64,000 bases of DNA, from assembly GCA_033439265.1 (NCBI GenBank), contig JAVTVX010000019.1:565501-629500 (forward strand), read 5' to 3'. This stretch comes from Dillenia suffruticosa. Taxonomy: Eukaryota; Streptophyta; Magnoliopsida; Dilleniales; Dilleniaceae. The position numbers were made by a program, and so were the translations under genes. Positions 33,901 to 45,570 of the stretch are shown in pieces. The notes under the pieces were generated by a model. That model worked only from the letters and a program-made list of their open reading frames with translations, was not told where the DNA came from and did no database searches. Every line of letters starts with the position of its first letter. Positions within the stretch are counted from its first letter, which is position 1.

Positions 33901-35293
33901 GTAGTCACTGTATGTGTGTCACAGGGACAGGAGCACATGTAATTTTCTCACCTGCACAATGAGTTCAAATTGTTAGCCATACTGAAGTATGCTGCTACAG
34001 AGAACGGATTTTCAGATGTAGCACACATTGGTCGACAGATAATTATATGGTAGGCCATAGGGATAACAAAACAAAATGATTTGATTTCATACCTCTTCCA
34101 TAACAAAGTACTGGAACTGCTCTACATCCACTGAATCACCAGTTTTAAGTTTTAAAACCCAGAGGAATCTGTCCCCCACGACCCTTTATAAATTAATTTA
34201 CTAAAGTTCACAGACATGGGTCTTCTTTAGACAACTTTTGCATAAGGACAGACAAGCAACTACAAGGGAGCAGGTACAAAAATTTTAATCATGTTCAAAT
34301 CCGTTCCTACTTGAGTTTTCTAGTACAAACATCAATATCCAACCCAGATAAACAAGATCACAGCATAAAAGAGATGGAACTATTGCAAGTTAATCAATCT
34401 GTCAAGGGCAATGCAATATCACCATGAGGCATTAAGTAATAAATCATTACAGACTTCAGAAGCCAGACACAAAGAATGTTGCAATGCCACTAGTCCCCGT
34501 CTTAATTACCTCCTCATCAATATGGCACCATTAAAATTCTGCATCAAAGTAACCAACTCTATGAAATGAGGAAACAGGGATAAATAATCATGATGGACAA
34601 GTTCAAAATATACAACGTAAGAATCTACTGAGAGAAGAAGCAATAGTTATGTGTTTAAGACCAACCACATATGCATTTAGGACCAACAATTTAATTCAAT
34701 GTAATCATTTAGTTCCGCAACCAGAAGAAAGCAGAAGATAAAACAACTTCACCATCTTACGTCTCATCTGCATGTTAAGTGATTTACCACAAAGCTAAGG
34801 CAAAAGGAAGGCAAACCGAATAAGAGTCGTAAAATACACCCTGATGAAAAATCATAAACTTTATGTATTGAAAATTTTACACCATTCTGAACACATACAT
34901 TACTTCAAAACCGTTTAATTACTTATGAACAAGAGGTCATGTCTAACAGATGAAGTTCTGCAGACTTATGCTGCCAGAATGTCATGTAAACAACGCCCAA
35001 TCATGAGATCAAACCTGCTAATCCAAATAGGTGAAAAGCACCATTATTCAATTTTCAAAATATCTGTCTCAGTCTTTTTTCCTTCCAATAGCCAGAGGCC
35101 AGAGCTGCATCTGGAGTCAAAACTTTCAAGCTGTTGGTTATCCCACAGAGAGCTCCAAGGAACCTCAAAGTAGCTTTCCGACAAAAAGCAAAACCCTGTA
35201 AAGAACCCAAAAAAAAAAATGCCTCCGGTTATTTCAGATATACATTTAAGCCATTTAAATTGGGCGACATAGTAATAGACAAACCCAAGAATC
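30950..35293. other. Spacer between the SAM gene and VPS11
   Basis: Very AT-rich from 30950 to 32990. It contains one SINE-like copy (31595-31720), a GA-rich patch at 31834-31859 and an AT run at 32741-32764. From about 33000 to 35290 base composition is more balanced and pyrimidine/purine bias weaker. Part of this may be VPS11 3' UTR or its unrecognised introns. No protein-coding gene was recognised. Confidence 0.5.
31595..31720 (-). mobile_element. SINE-like copy (same family as 54082-54164)
   Basis: On the minus strand the core reads GGGTTCGAGTCTTATTATG, a B-box followed by a T/A-rich tail. Upstream is TCGACTCAAGTGTCATCAATC, very similar to the element at 54082-54164. Near-identical 15-bp pieces flank it (TTTTTTGATTATCAT at 31595-31609, TTTTTTGATTACCAT at 31706-31720, one mismatch) and may be the target duplication. 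Both ends are T-rich, so the limits are uncertain. Confidence 0.6.
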
Positions 35294-38200
35294 TCAGAAG
35301 CCACTGGTGGAAGCACTGCCTGATCTATTAGCTACTCGAGATCCATTAGTAGTTTTACTAATAAGTCCCTTCCCAAAATATTCAGCAATCACTGAAAACC
35401 CATCTCTTGAACTCTTCACTTGCTGGAAGAAATGATCTTGATGTCTGGAGTTCTGTTCCAAGCTTCTCTTCATTTCAATGACAGATCTATACTCAGGAGC
35501 ACACTCAGGACATTCCTTTTCATTGTCACCAAGGCAGCGCTGATGGAATGAGTGCATGCACATGAAGTGCACAGCAGGTAGATCTAGAGTGAACGTGCAG
35601 GCAGTGCACTTGCTAAGTTGGAAAATTCTTGCATTTGTCCTCAGATCCTCAATCTCTTTTCTCATTGCCAGTGTCTCTTCCTGCATAATGAACTTGAGTT
35701 AGATTGCTAGCCTTCTTCTAAATGGAGACCTCTAATGCAGAATGATTGTTAATTTGCAAGGACTTGAATATGATTCTACTTCAATTCCCAAAGGGAGGAA
35801 AAAGAAAAGGGCATACTCATTGCATCGAAACTAAGCCCCTTATCCCCCCCCCCCCGCGGGCGCGCGGGGCTTGGGGGGGGAGGAACAAAACACCAAGCAC
35901 CCTAATATTATCAGTCAACATTGGCAGCACAGTCAAACCTCTTTGGTGGTTCATACACAAACAAACTTTGACAGCATTTAGTGGCATGTTTAAAATAAAA
36001 AAAAATAAAAAAAAATCAACAAAGAAGCACGGTGATCAGGATAATTACTTGATAAGCATCATGACAAGCCCTATAATCCATATGATATGCAAATTAAAAG
36101 ATCTTACGGAACCAAACAGAAACTGAGATGAACATATTCAATCCCCTCTATTGCTACATAAAAAATTCCTAGTATCAATTCCTGGGTGTGGGTGCAATCA
36201 GCCAAGCACACAAAAGAAAGGCAACATACAGTAGTGGATGCATTACTTACCTGATATTTCTCAATAGAACGTCGGTCTTCTTCTATCAGCATTGACTCCT
36301 GTTCAAGCTTTCGAGCAATATAATCCTTGATAACAGAGAGTGTGAGGCATGGATTCCTAGCTAGTGTCTGGAGAACAACAATAGGAGGTAAGATATCATC
36401 TCTTTCAATGTAAGTCAAAACTTCCTTTACTTCTTTGGAGCAATCTTCTCCAAGTTCACCAAAATATTTGAGCAGATCAGCCCACAGAGATGGATCTCCA
36501 CCCTTGCCGGAATCCCCTAGCCTCTTGCAGCATGCAATCAAACCCTCATGGTCATGTGCCTGCATGTAGCAAGCTATAACCTCTTTATAAAGCTTCAGCT
36601 TTTCATACAGATAAAGAAGCCCTTCCTTAAATGCATTCATTTCGCATAGAATTATTGCAAGATCAACATCATAAAGAGGATGCTCCACATCAGATGGCCA
36701 TGCACTCTTAAGCAACTCTAAACCCCTCTGACATCTTTCTAGACGATCCTTTTCCGTCTTGGAATCCTTGGGATCAACAGTAGATTTCCCATTGGACTCA
36801 ACCATTGACATCACTGCCACTCCAGACTGCCTGATTGCTCTAAGATCAAAATCTCCATCACTGCTGGTTTGTGACATTGATGGAAAATTCAATTCATTAG
36901 ACAAATATAACTCCAATAGCGTGTTGTTAATTTCCACTTGTGCAGGGGAATCTTTCACCTTCACAGTGTGTTTCTCAAGAAAATCCATGAGGGACTGGGG
37001 ATGGTGGATGAAAATGTTCAGAAAATCAACAGGCGAGGGCAACAAGGATAAGTGCGCCCCATTAGAGCTTCCCCTTTTGGACGATTGTCCTTCCTCTGTG
37101 CAAAGCCTCATGAGTATTTCAATTGTCTCTACAGGCTTGTGCTCTATGAGGATCTTACCATATTCCTTAACCGTCACCCCAGCTTGGCTTGGTTCAAGAC
37201 TTGAAATGTATTGTAAAGCTTCATCATATCTATCAAGATCTTCAAGCAAGATCTTTAAGTACCATTCATGTCTCCCTGCCTTCTTAGCAACGTACATCGC
37301 ATGTTCATGATAATTGGCTGCACGACACACTCTTATTGCTGTTTCTACATCAAACTTATGCTCCCCAACGCCATCCTCACTTTTAATAAAGACATTCAGC
37401 TTCTCTACATCTTTTAGTTTGGTGTAACAGTTTAACAGAAGGGTTGTGTGATCTTTAGAAGCAAGACCCTTTTCATGCAGCTTTTCCAAGTAATTAGTAA
37501 GGTTATATATTCTTTGAGCATCAAGAAACTTCTGAATGACATATGAAGGTTCCAGATGACCAATGGTGTGGATGTATTGTGCCATAGCTTCATCATAGTC
37601 CTGTTTACTGTATAAGTGATCTCCATATTTCCTTAGCACGTCAGCAGTTGCTGCAGCATCAGCTTGCTGACTCTGAACAAGGTTGATAGCTACTGTATAG
37701 AGGTTCTTCTTAAAAAGCATATCTAACTTGCTTTCCATATCTTTCTCTCCTATACATAAGGCTGATTTGTCAGACATTATCAGAATAATGTTACCCCATT
37801 CACAGAGCATGTGAGATACATCTTTAACGACCAAACTGTGAGCAATCAAACGATTCTTCAGATCATAGACATTGAATGTATTTTTGCCGTTTCTTTGATC
37901 TGCAACGACACATAGAAGGTATCCCCGAAACCAACCAAGAAACTTCTTCTCACCTTCAAAAGCCCAGCAAGGACCACGTCCATCAACCTCATAGAAATAC
38001 ACAGCCTCAGGTCGACCGATAATCAGCTCCTGATGATATGACAGTTTATAAAACTTATGATTGTCTGGAATCATATAAGACACTTTTTTCACAAGATAAT
38101 ACAGTAATAAGCTTTCAAACAGCATACCAAGCGATCACTCATTGCGACACCAACATCAGACCCAATCTGATCTAGGGTCTGCCGTGTGGGTGGTTGATTA

Positions 38201-40212
38201 TGCAAGCTGAACAGGCTTACTGAAGTTGAAGTTACTGCAAATAGCAGAAGGGATTGACCATCAACACGAAACCCCAGACCTGTGATAGCAGACCGGCTTT
38301 TGTCTGAAAGAATATCAACCTGAAGCCTGAAGCGGGTGATACGTTCTCGTGCAACATCACCTTTTATGCAGTAAATGCTACCATTGTCTAATCCAATTGC
38401 AATTAGTAGAATGGGAGGAGCTTCTTCTAAAACTAAAAATGATTTAATCTGCAAAAAGTCAAGGTTTTGATATCCCAAACAATCCAAAGATGAAACATAT
38501 ATTGAAAAAGAGCTTTGGGCTTGTAAGTGAACCAGCATACCCAGAAGAATAAGTAAGGAAAAATTTACAAGTCATAGAGCCAATTGAGTTGGTGGAATAA
38601 ACTACCTTTGCTTCAGGAAATTGATTTGTAAAAATCCGCAATATCTGAATACACTCAGGAGTGCTTGTATCGGTGCTTGTGCCCTCGTGCTGAACTTTAT
38701 CAAGGTCAAAAACCTTCAGACATAAAGGCGAGATTTGTGGCGATATCTGTTCATCCTCTCCAATAGTCACTAGGAAGTTGCGTTGCTGATTATTGACAGA
38801 AGAGCATATTCGGGTGAATACTTTCATCAAATTGTCATCTAGTTCATTCAGGAGAAATTGGCAAGCTCACTAAAATGAAGTCAGCATACTTTGAGGAGGA
38901 ATTAATGTCCATCTTCCAGCACACTATGAACAGTTATAAACCAAACCACAATAGGTGACTACAGTAGGACAGAGCTTGGCGTGTTTCTTTTTACCCTGGT
39001 AACTATACTTAGTATTTCTAATGCTCGACAGATGTGGCATGCCATCAAAATGGATTACATTTAATATAGCTGAACCTCAAACGAAATATTTATTACTACA
39101 GTCCATTTCTTGACAGGTTCAAACATGATCCTAGTCCTTACTAGCAATTAATTAGCGAATGGTACAAGACTTGATTTCTTCTTTGTGGCAAGCTTCTTTG
39201 CAATAGATAAGCAAGAGATATATACTCGCTATAGCAATGCCAGGGATGTTACATTTACAAGATTATTTCCTAATCCTTAGCATTCTCATGCACACGAAGA
39301 GGAAACATGTTATTAGTCACGGATTTATGCTCTTTAACATTCTTTCTAAAAGATTTCGTGCAATTAAGCTTCTCAATAGTTGTGAAACCCTAAAATAATT
39401 TAGTCAACTCTAGTCTAACTAATAACTCATACATTTTTTTAATTCAACATTCCTCCTTCGATACTCTTCCATTCTAATATGACACAAACACTTCTACAAC
39501 AACAACCATAAACTTACAACTCTGACTCAACTGTTTGCAACAAAATCATAATAATTAGATATATTTTCATGAAAGAGATTCTTTTTACAACTTCAGATTA
39601 AAGACAAAAAAACAATGACACTGAAATAATTCTATTCTGGATTTGAAATGACAGACCTTGAAACTCATTGATTCATCAACCATTAATATAATTCTTGGAC
39701 CAGACCTTGAACCGATAGTGTAGTAATTATTTCCAAAAAAAACCTCATTAAACAACTCATTCTCTCACATAGGATCGAAATAAACGAAGCAAAATCGCAA
39801 TCTTCACACAAAATCCCATAAAGTAAACTCATTCTTCGACTTAAGATTGAGATAAGCTTTGCAATATTAGATTTTTGCAATGGCTCTGATTCTAATGTAG
39901 CGATCGAATCATGCTCAACAAGTAAATTATCCAACTTTGGGCTTCAAATGATTGAACAAAGATAAAGAGAAAAGAAGAGAGAGAGCAGACCTTGAGCTGC
40001 TGGAGAAAGAGAACAGAAGAGGAGTGAGCTTGGAAACCATAGTTGAACTTCAAACCACGATCGAGCAAACTGACGGTACCGTCGTCGCATCCAACGATTA
40101 CTTTGCCTCTACCGCTGGAACAGCACTGAACTTTGCCGGCGACTTCGTCGGGAATGGAGCATTTTCCGGAATATTTCTTTTCGAAGAACTCGAATTTCCT
40201 CCACTGGTACAT
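35294..40212 (-). CDS. VPS11: VPS11, core subunit of HOPS and CORVET tethering complexes
   Basis: Five exons all end at codon boundaries: 39991-40212, 38606-38785, 38448-38128, 38029-36251 and 35680-35294 (222, 180, 321, 1779 and 387 nt). They encode 962 aa, slightly longer than Arabidopsis VPS11 (~930). The N-terminal beta-propeller carries CCSSGRGKVIVGCDDGTVS and IGLDNGSIYCIKGD. The middle is an alpha-solenoid (KFLDAQRIYNLTNYLEKLHE, VCRAANYHEHAMYVAKKAG). The C-terminus has a RING-H2-like domain, about residues 859-894, with CTAC, CMHSFHQRC and CPEC. VPS11 links VPS18 and other class C subunits and drives endosome-to-vacuole fusion; loss in Arabidopsis is embryo-lethal (family knowledge). 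No breaks were seen. It starts at the family's MYQWRKFEFFEKKY. It stands head-to-head with the CCCH/RRM gene, 5.4 kb apart. Confidence 0.97.
35833..35883. repeat. C-run/G-run GC-rich block in VPS11 intron 4
   Basis: In otherwise AT-rich intron DNA a 12-base C run (35844-35855) is followed by GCGGGCGCGCGGGGCTT and an 8-base G run (35873-35880). AAGCCCC at 35833 can pair with GGGGCTT at 35865. It could form a very stable hairpin or G-quadruplex on either strand, or be an assembly or sequencing artefact. Confidence 0.7.
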
Positions 40213-43200
40213 CTTGTGCCTCTCTCTCCGGCGTCAAGAGATCAAAGCCCAATCCCTTGATCTCACAACGCCGTAATCACAAACTTTTTACAATTGGATC
40301 ATAACAGACAAACCCTAGAGTTCATACTCTCTCTCTCCCTCTAGTCTCAGGTATTTTCTCTGTTTCTTCTCGCAGATTCGTTCTCGTCCCGGCATGAATC
40401 GAGAGATCGAGAGAGAGAGAGAGAGACAATGAAGAGAACACGACGACGTCGTTTAAGCCAAATTGAATGGGCCGTTGAAGCCAATTTCTTTATGGGCCGT
40501 TGGGCTCAATATTTTTTTCTTTCGTTGGGAAAGTTGGGCTCAATATTCCGTTATATATATAAAAGATAAAATCTCTTTACACATCTTTGTTTTCTATATT
40601 TTTGAAATAATGTAAAATGGTAAAAATAAATTAGAGCGATAATTATTATTCGATTTAGGATTTTACCGAGTTTAATTAGTTAAAATATGAATTACATAGG
40701 ATTTGTACAATCTCTTGAGAATTACGTCAAAATATTAAACAAAACAAATTAAAAAAAAAAAGGTAAATAGCTGCATGCACGTGTACTTTTCTCTTTTTAT
40801 ATATCATATTTTTCTATGTTAATACCTAATATTGGTTGTAAATAACCCTAATATGTGTATTGGCTTAAAATTAGATGACCAAAACATATAACTAGGTGTC
40901 GGGATGTGCACAATCCTCAGCTTATCAGACTTTCATATACAAATGATTATACGTTTATCTTAAAATCTCTAAAATTTTGAATGGTTTTACTCTGGGAAGA
41001 GATAATCGACATTGAGTTCCTAAGGAGACAATCTGGTGGTACAAACCTCAATCTCTCAACTTGATAATTGTAAGTTCAAATTCTTGTAAAAAAAAAAAAA
41101 AAAAAAGAGAATCGATATTGATGACCCGAGCATAACATTATGTTAACTCTAGATATGGATGACTTCTGGGAGTCTTTTCTTTTGCCCTAATGAGGCCTGG
41201 TATAGTCTCAATTGCATATGTTATTTTCATACCTTTGGAATTAAGATAAGTAGTATTATTTTCTCTATATTTGACACGTTAGTTTAATTATGATGCATAT
41301 ACAATGCATGAAATACTAATGTATAGGTATTGAGCAAAGAAAGGATTTGAACTTAAGACCGCTAAAAAATAATGACAAAATTTTCCCATTATTTAATAAT
41401 TAATTCTTTTAAAATTTAAGTAAGGTAAAGTGATACCTCTTTGTGGTGTGATACATGATAGGATAGCTCTCAGAAATGATTTTTACCAGCTAAATTAGGT
41501 AAGACAGCTCACAGTGTTAGTACTCATACTGCCAATTTTCTCTCAAGCAGATAGTCACCACTCATGAGTTAACCTTCCTAAGGGGGAGGGCAGGTGAACT
41601 AATTTTCATAAGGGTGCAAATCCAAATAAGACAAAAGGTAAATAACATAATTAAATCTCCTAAGAGTAAGAAAAGAGAGAGAAAATGGAACGAAATTAGT
41701 AACCATACATCATAAAAAATAAAAAATATCAACAATTCTCCTCTCTTAGGCTCTTTCCTTATCCTTCGCGCCTTAATTAGTTTATATCAGTAATATATGT
41801 TATTATTGATTGTTAACTATTTTTTATATAATATTATTCATGTATTATATTCTATGCATGATAACTGTTTTATATAATGTGCATATTTTTCGTTCTCCAT
41901 ATTCTTTGGGATTACATGCTAGCCGATAGTTTGGCTACCCAACTCCTAATTTTTCACATAGCTCACGACACAAAGTGAGGATATTTGGGTAGTTATAGCG
42001 AACTATGGGATTAAGAGTCTTATATTCTTCGCCGTCTTTAGCCTTTTGACCAACGTCGTATTAATTTTTGAATGTATATTTTTATATGTATATGTAATAA
42101 GGGAAATTTATGACTTCTTGGTTGGATATGATATGTGTTTGGTTAGACACCTTGGGTAATGATTGTGTTTTATAAAGAGAAATAACTTACAAATGAGATA
42201 CAAATTATTAGTTTTAGCATGACAGGTCTTTCATGTTGATACTTAAACTTGGTGTCAGTGACAAGGAAAGGGAATGTGGTTCCTATGCTATGCCGGCGAT
42301 GCTTCTTTGAAGTGCTATAGGTTTTAGATTATAATTAATTGTCATATGTGGCTGGTTTTAGTCGATTTATAAGGGATATGTCGTCCAATTTTTTAAGAAA
42401 ATTTAACTAAAGAAAAAATTCTAAATCTTTTTTATGATGTTTTCGCACATGTGGATGATATTTTATTGGTCGGAATAAGAACTCAAAGAAATAATGATGT
42501 ATCAAGCACAGTTTTGGGATTGACAATCCTGTGAGATCCATTGTTAAGAGAGCACCTCAACTAGACTAGCCGAAACTCTAGATTTTAGCATATACAAAAA
42601 TGGAACTCAGCCACCAAGATTGGGCTTAAATTTGGTCACCCTTCTTCCAGGCCTTGTCCATCCAAATATGGAAAAGGATAGAGTGAAAAATGAAGATGCT
42701 AAGAGGGTACCATGCACATGCATGTCCTTCACAAAAGACATTTTTTTTTTGGGTTCTCATGAATAGGATACTATTCGGTATTCGAGACTTCGACCTTACT
42801 AATGAAGGGTGACCTGACTGTCGGATCTCATTTAAGAGAGAGATCTCTCAACATTTTTTTTTTCATATCCAGAAGCAATCAAACTCCCTATCTTATTAAA
42901 AAACGAAAATGTTTTTTCTCATATTCACAAAAGACATGCAAAAGGTTAAAAATGTTTAGTCTAATCTTCATCCGGTACTTAAGAGGGCAATCATGGGTAG
43001 GGACAAATCCGAAGACTTTAAAGTGATGGGAGTCCTTTGCAAAACTTCATTCTGATTTCAATGCGTTGACCGTACATGCATACATGCACATGCAACATTT
43101 AGATAAACAACCAGTACACTTCCATAGGACAAGACAGAGTTGGATCTTGAACAATACAAGTGAAGAAATACGTTAAGCAAATGTAGTATGCATTAAGATT

Positions 43201-45570
43201 TATGAATTTTTGGGTAAGTATGATGTTATGTTTCACCTCACGAAAACAACTTCTTCAACCAATCTCAACATTTGGTATCATTCTAATCTACAAAAATAGA
43301 AAGATGTAATGTAGTTGCAGTGAAAACAGAGTTTTAACTGAAAGTTATAGAGAATTTCAAAGAAGAAGACCGAATCCGCTGGAACTTCTTAACAAAACCC
43401 AAAATTCTCTCTTCACAAATCTTTACATCCCCCCCCCCTCCAAAAAAAAAGAAAAAAAAATTAATGAAGAGATTGAATCGTTCAAAACCCTCGTTGGCTC
43501 TCACTTAACTCATCATTTTCCCAAATTGCCCTTAATAACAATTCTTAAAGTTCGCAAAAAAAAAAAAAAAAAAAAAAAGACCAAAATTGCAAAGTGAAGT
43601 GAGTTTGAATTTTTACGTTTGGGCCCACATTGGGCCTACACGTACGGAAAGTGGGCCCCACATATTGAGCCAAAATGGACTGAACTCCTAAACTGTACAC
43701 ATTCGGATAAGAGAGACACGTGTCATGCATGCAAGGTGAAATCACCGATTAAGCATGCCTGAACTGCACTGCTCTTGAGAAATCTCAACCGTGCATTTGC
43801 AATACTTGGGATCTCAACAGTCTCGAGCTAAAAACAAAAGATGCCAGGTGGAGTTTTGGGTACAATTCCCATGCGATGATTTACACCTAAGATTTTCTCC
43901 AACAACTTTTTAGGGGACTGCGTTGGGCCGACATATGGGCTTCATAGGACCGAATTTTGAGTGAGAGGACACCTCGGGAATTTCGAAACTGATGAAGGAT
44001 ATTTCCGTCATTCGGAGAAAAAGTTGTTTCCCTTCGATTAGCAAATCTAGGTGGATTTCTTATGGAAAAGCCCACAATTTTCTCCAACGACATTTGCAAG
44101 CTGTAAATTTGAAGAACTTAAAATAAAAAATATATATATAAAAAGCGAATGACAAATCTTTTTGAAAAGTTCAAATTTGGTTGAGATTAGTGAGGTGAAT
44201 TAGGATTATTATCACTAACCTAAAGACCCGTTTAGATTAGGAGTCTGTTTTCAAAGAAATAATAAATTCTAACGTTATTTTAAAACCTATTTTTCTCAGA
44301 AGAATTTTTTAGGACAAAATTATGATTCCAAACATGTCCTTGCTTACTAGCTAATTTTCATTCATTTTTTTTTTTTTTTTGGGTTGTGAGTTAATAATAT
44401 GGGGAGTGTTTGTTAGTGAGTTATATATTTATCTGTAGATTTTGAACTAAAGACAGAGCGCTTCTTTAAAACCTATCATCGTCTCTGTCATTTTCCCTTT
44501 TCTAAGATGGGTGTCGTTGTTGCGGAGAAGTGAGGTCTTCAGAGAAAGGTAGATACAGAAATAGCAAAAACCGAAAGAAGAGAAGAGAGAAGAGAGAGAA
44601 AGAAAAAGAGAAATATTGAGAAAGCTCAGTCAAAATCAATGGAGTTTGAAGCCTTGGATTGGTGTCTCTGATTGCTCAGTCCCTGCAAGATTTGGTTGGT
44701 ATCTCTGATTTCCCTCCTCTTTCCATTTTTCTCGTACTCAATTCTTGTGAAAAAATCTCTTTCTGCACATGGGTTTGTTCCAGAGAGGAAAAAAATAATA
44801 ATAATAAATAAATAAATGATTTCTTTAGTGTTGGTGTTGGTGTTACGAAATGTGTTTATTAAGTCAAAATAAGATTTTTTTTCATGTGTTTTTTTTTTTT
44901 CCATCACTCTCTACATGATATCCTTTTTTCTTTAATGATTTCGATATGTGGGTCTTTTGTAACTGATGCGAATGGGTGTCTTTTGGTTTGAAGAAGCATA
45001 TGAACAGTCATTTTTTGGAAGTCTAATTATGTTAACTAGGTTCTCCCATTTCAATCTTGCTATTAAGATTAAGGGGAGGAAAAAAAAAACCATAAAAAAG
45101 AAACCCTTTTCTGGTTGGAGTCTTGGGAGTCATCACCACTGCTTACTCCTGCTTCATGGTGAATTTGTTTTTGCTCCCCCCCACCCCAAACAATATAAGA
45201 AGTAGCTTATCATGTTTATGATGATGTTTTCTTTTACTCCTTTTTTTTCCTTTTATATCTGCAGTCTATACAGATTTTAGTATGTAATTGTTCCTTTAAA
45301 TCATATACCACAGGGCAAATTCTGTTTCAACTTTTGATTGTATTCTGGGGTTTGGTGATTGTCCGTCTATTTTTCCTTTTTTTTTTTCCTAACAAGAAAT
45401 TCCTTGTTAGTTGAAATGTGGCAGCATGTTCTACATTCGATAAACTGTACATTTTTATATTGAAGAGTCTAAGACTTCTTCCCTTTTTTGCAATGCCCTT
45501 GTTGAGCTCATACATTTCAATCTTTGTTGTTTCCTTAAAAACTTTGCTTTTTTCATGCTAGGCTTTTAAG
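40213..45570. other. Intergenic space between divergent VPS11 and CCCH/RRM genes
   Basis: The left end holds the VPS11 leader and promoter side, including a GA repeat at 40408-40428. A SINE-like insertion lies at 40999-41120. AT-rich DNA without genes follows to about 44400. From about 44450 the sequence becomes GA-rich (44571-44612) and is probably the promoter and 5'-UTR exon of the CCCH/RRM gene. A likely UTR donor is near 44698 (TTGGTTG/GTATCT) and an acceptor at 45560 (TTCATGCTAG), giving a leader intron of about 0.86 kb. Confidence 0.55.
40999..41120 (+). mobile_element. SINE-like insertion with A-tail
   Basis: A ~60-bp tRNA-like body (CTGGTGGTACAAACCTCAAT, then GTAAGTTCAAATTCTTG as a degenerate B-box) ends in an A run of about 19 bases (41088-41106). 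Imperfect flanking repeats AGATAATCGACATTGA (40999-41014) and AGAGAATCGATATTGA (41105-41120) look like a decayed target duplication. Confidence 0.55.

Noticed and set aside
36759-37310. 183-codon plus-strand frame opposite VPS11
   Set aside because: Shadow of the long VPS11 exon; no family similarity.
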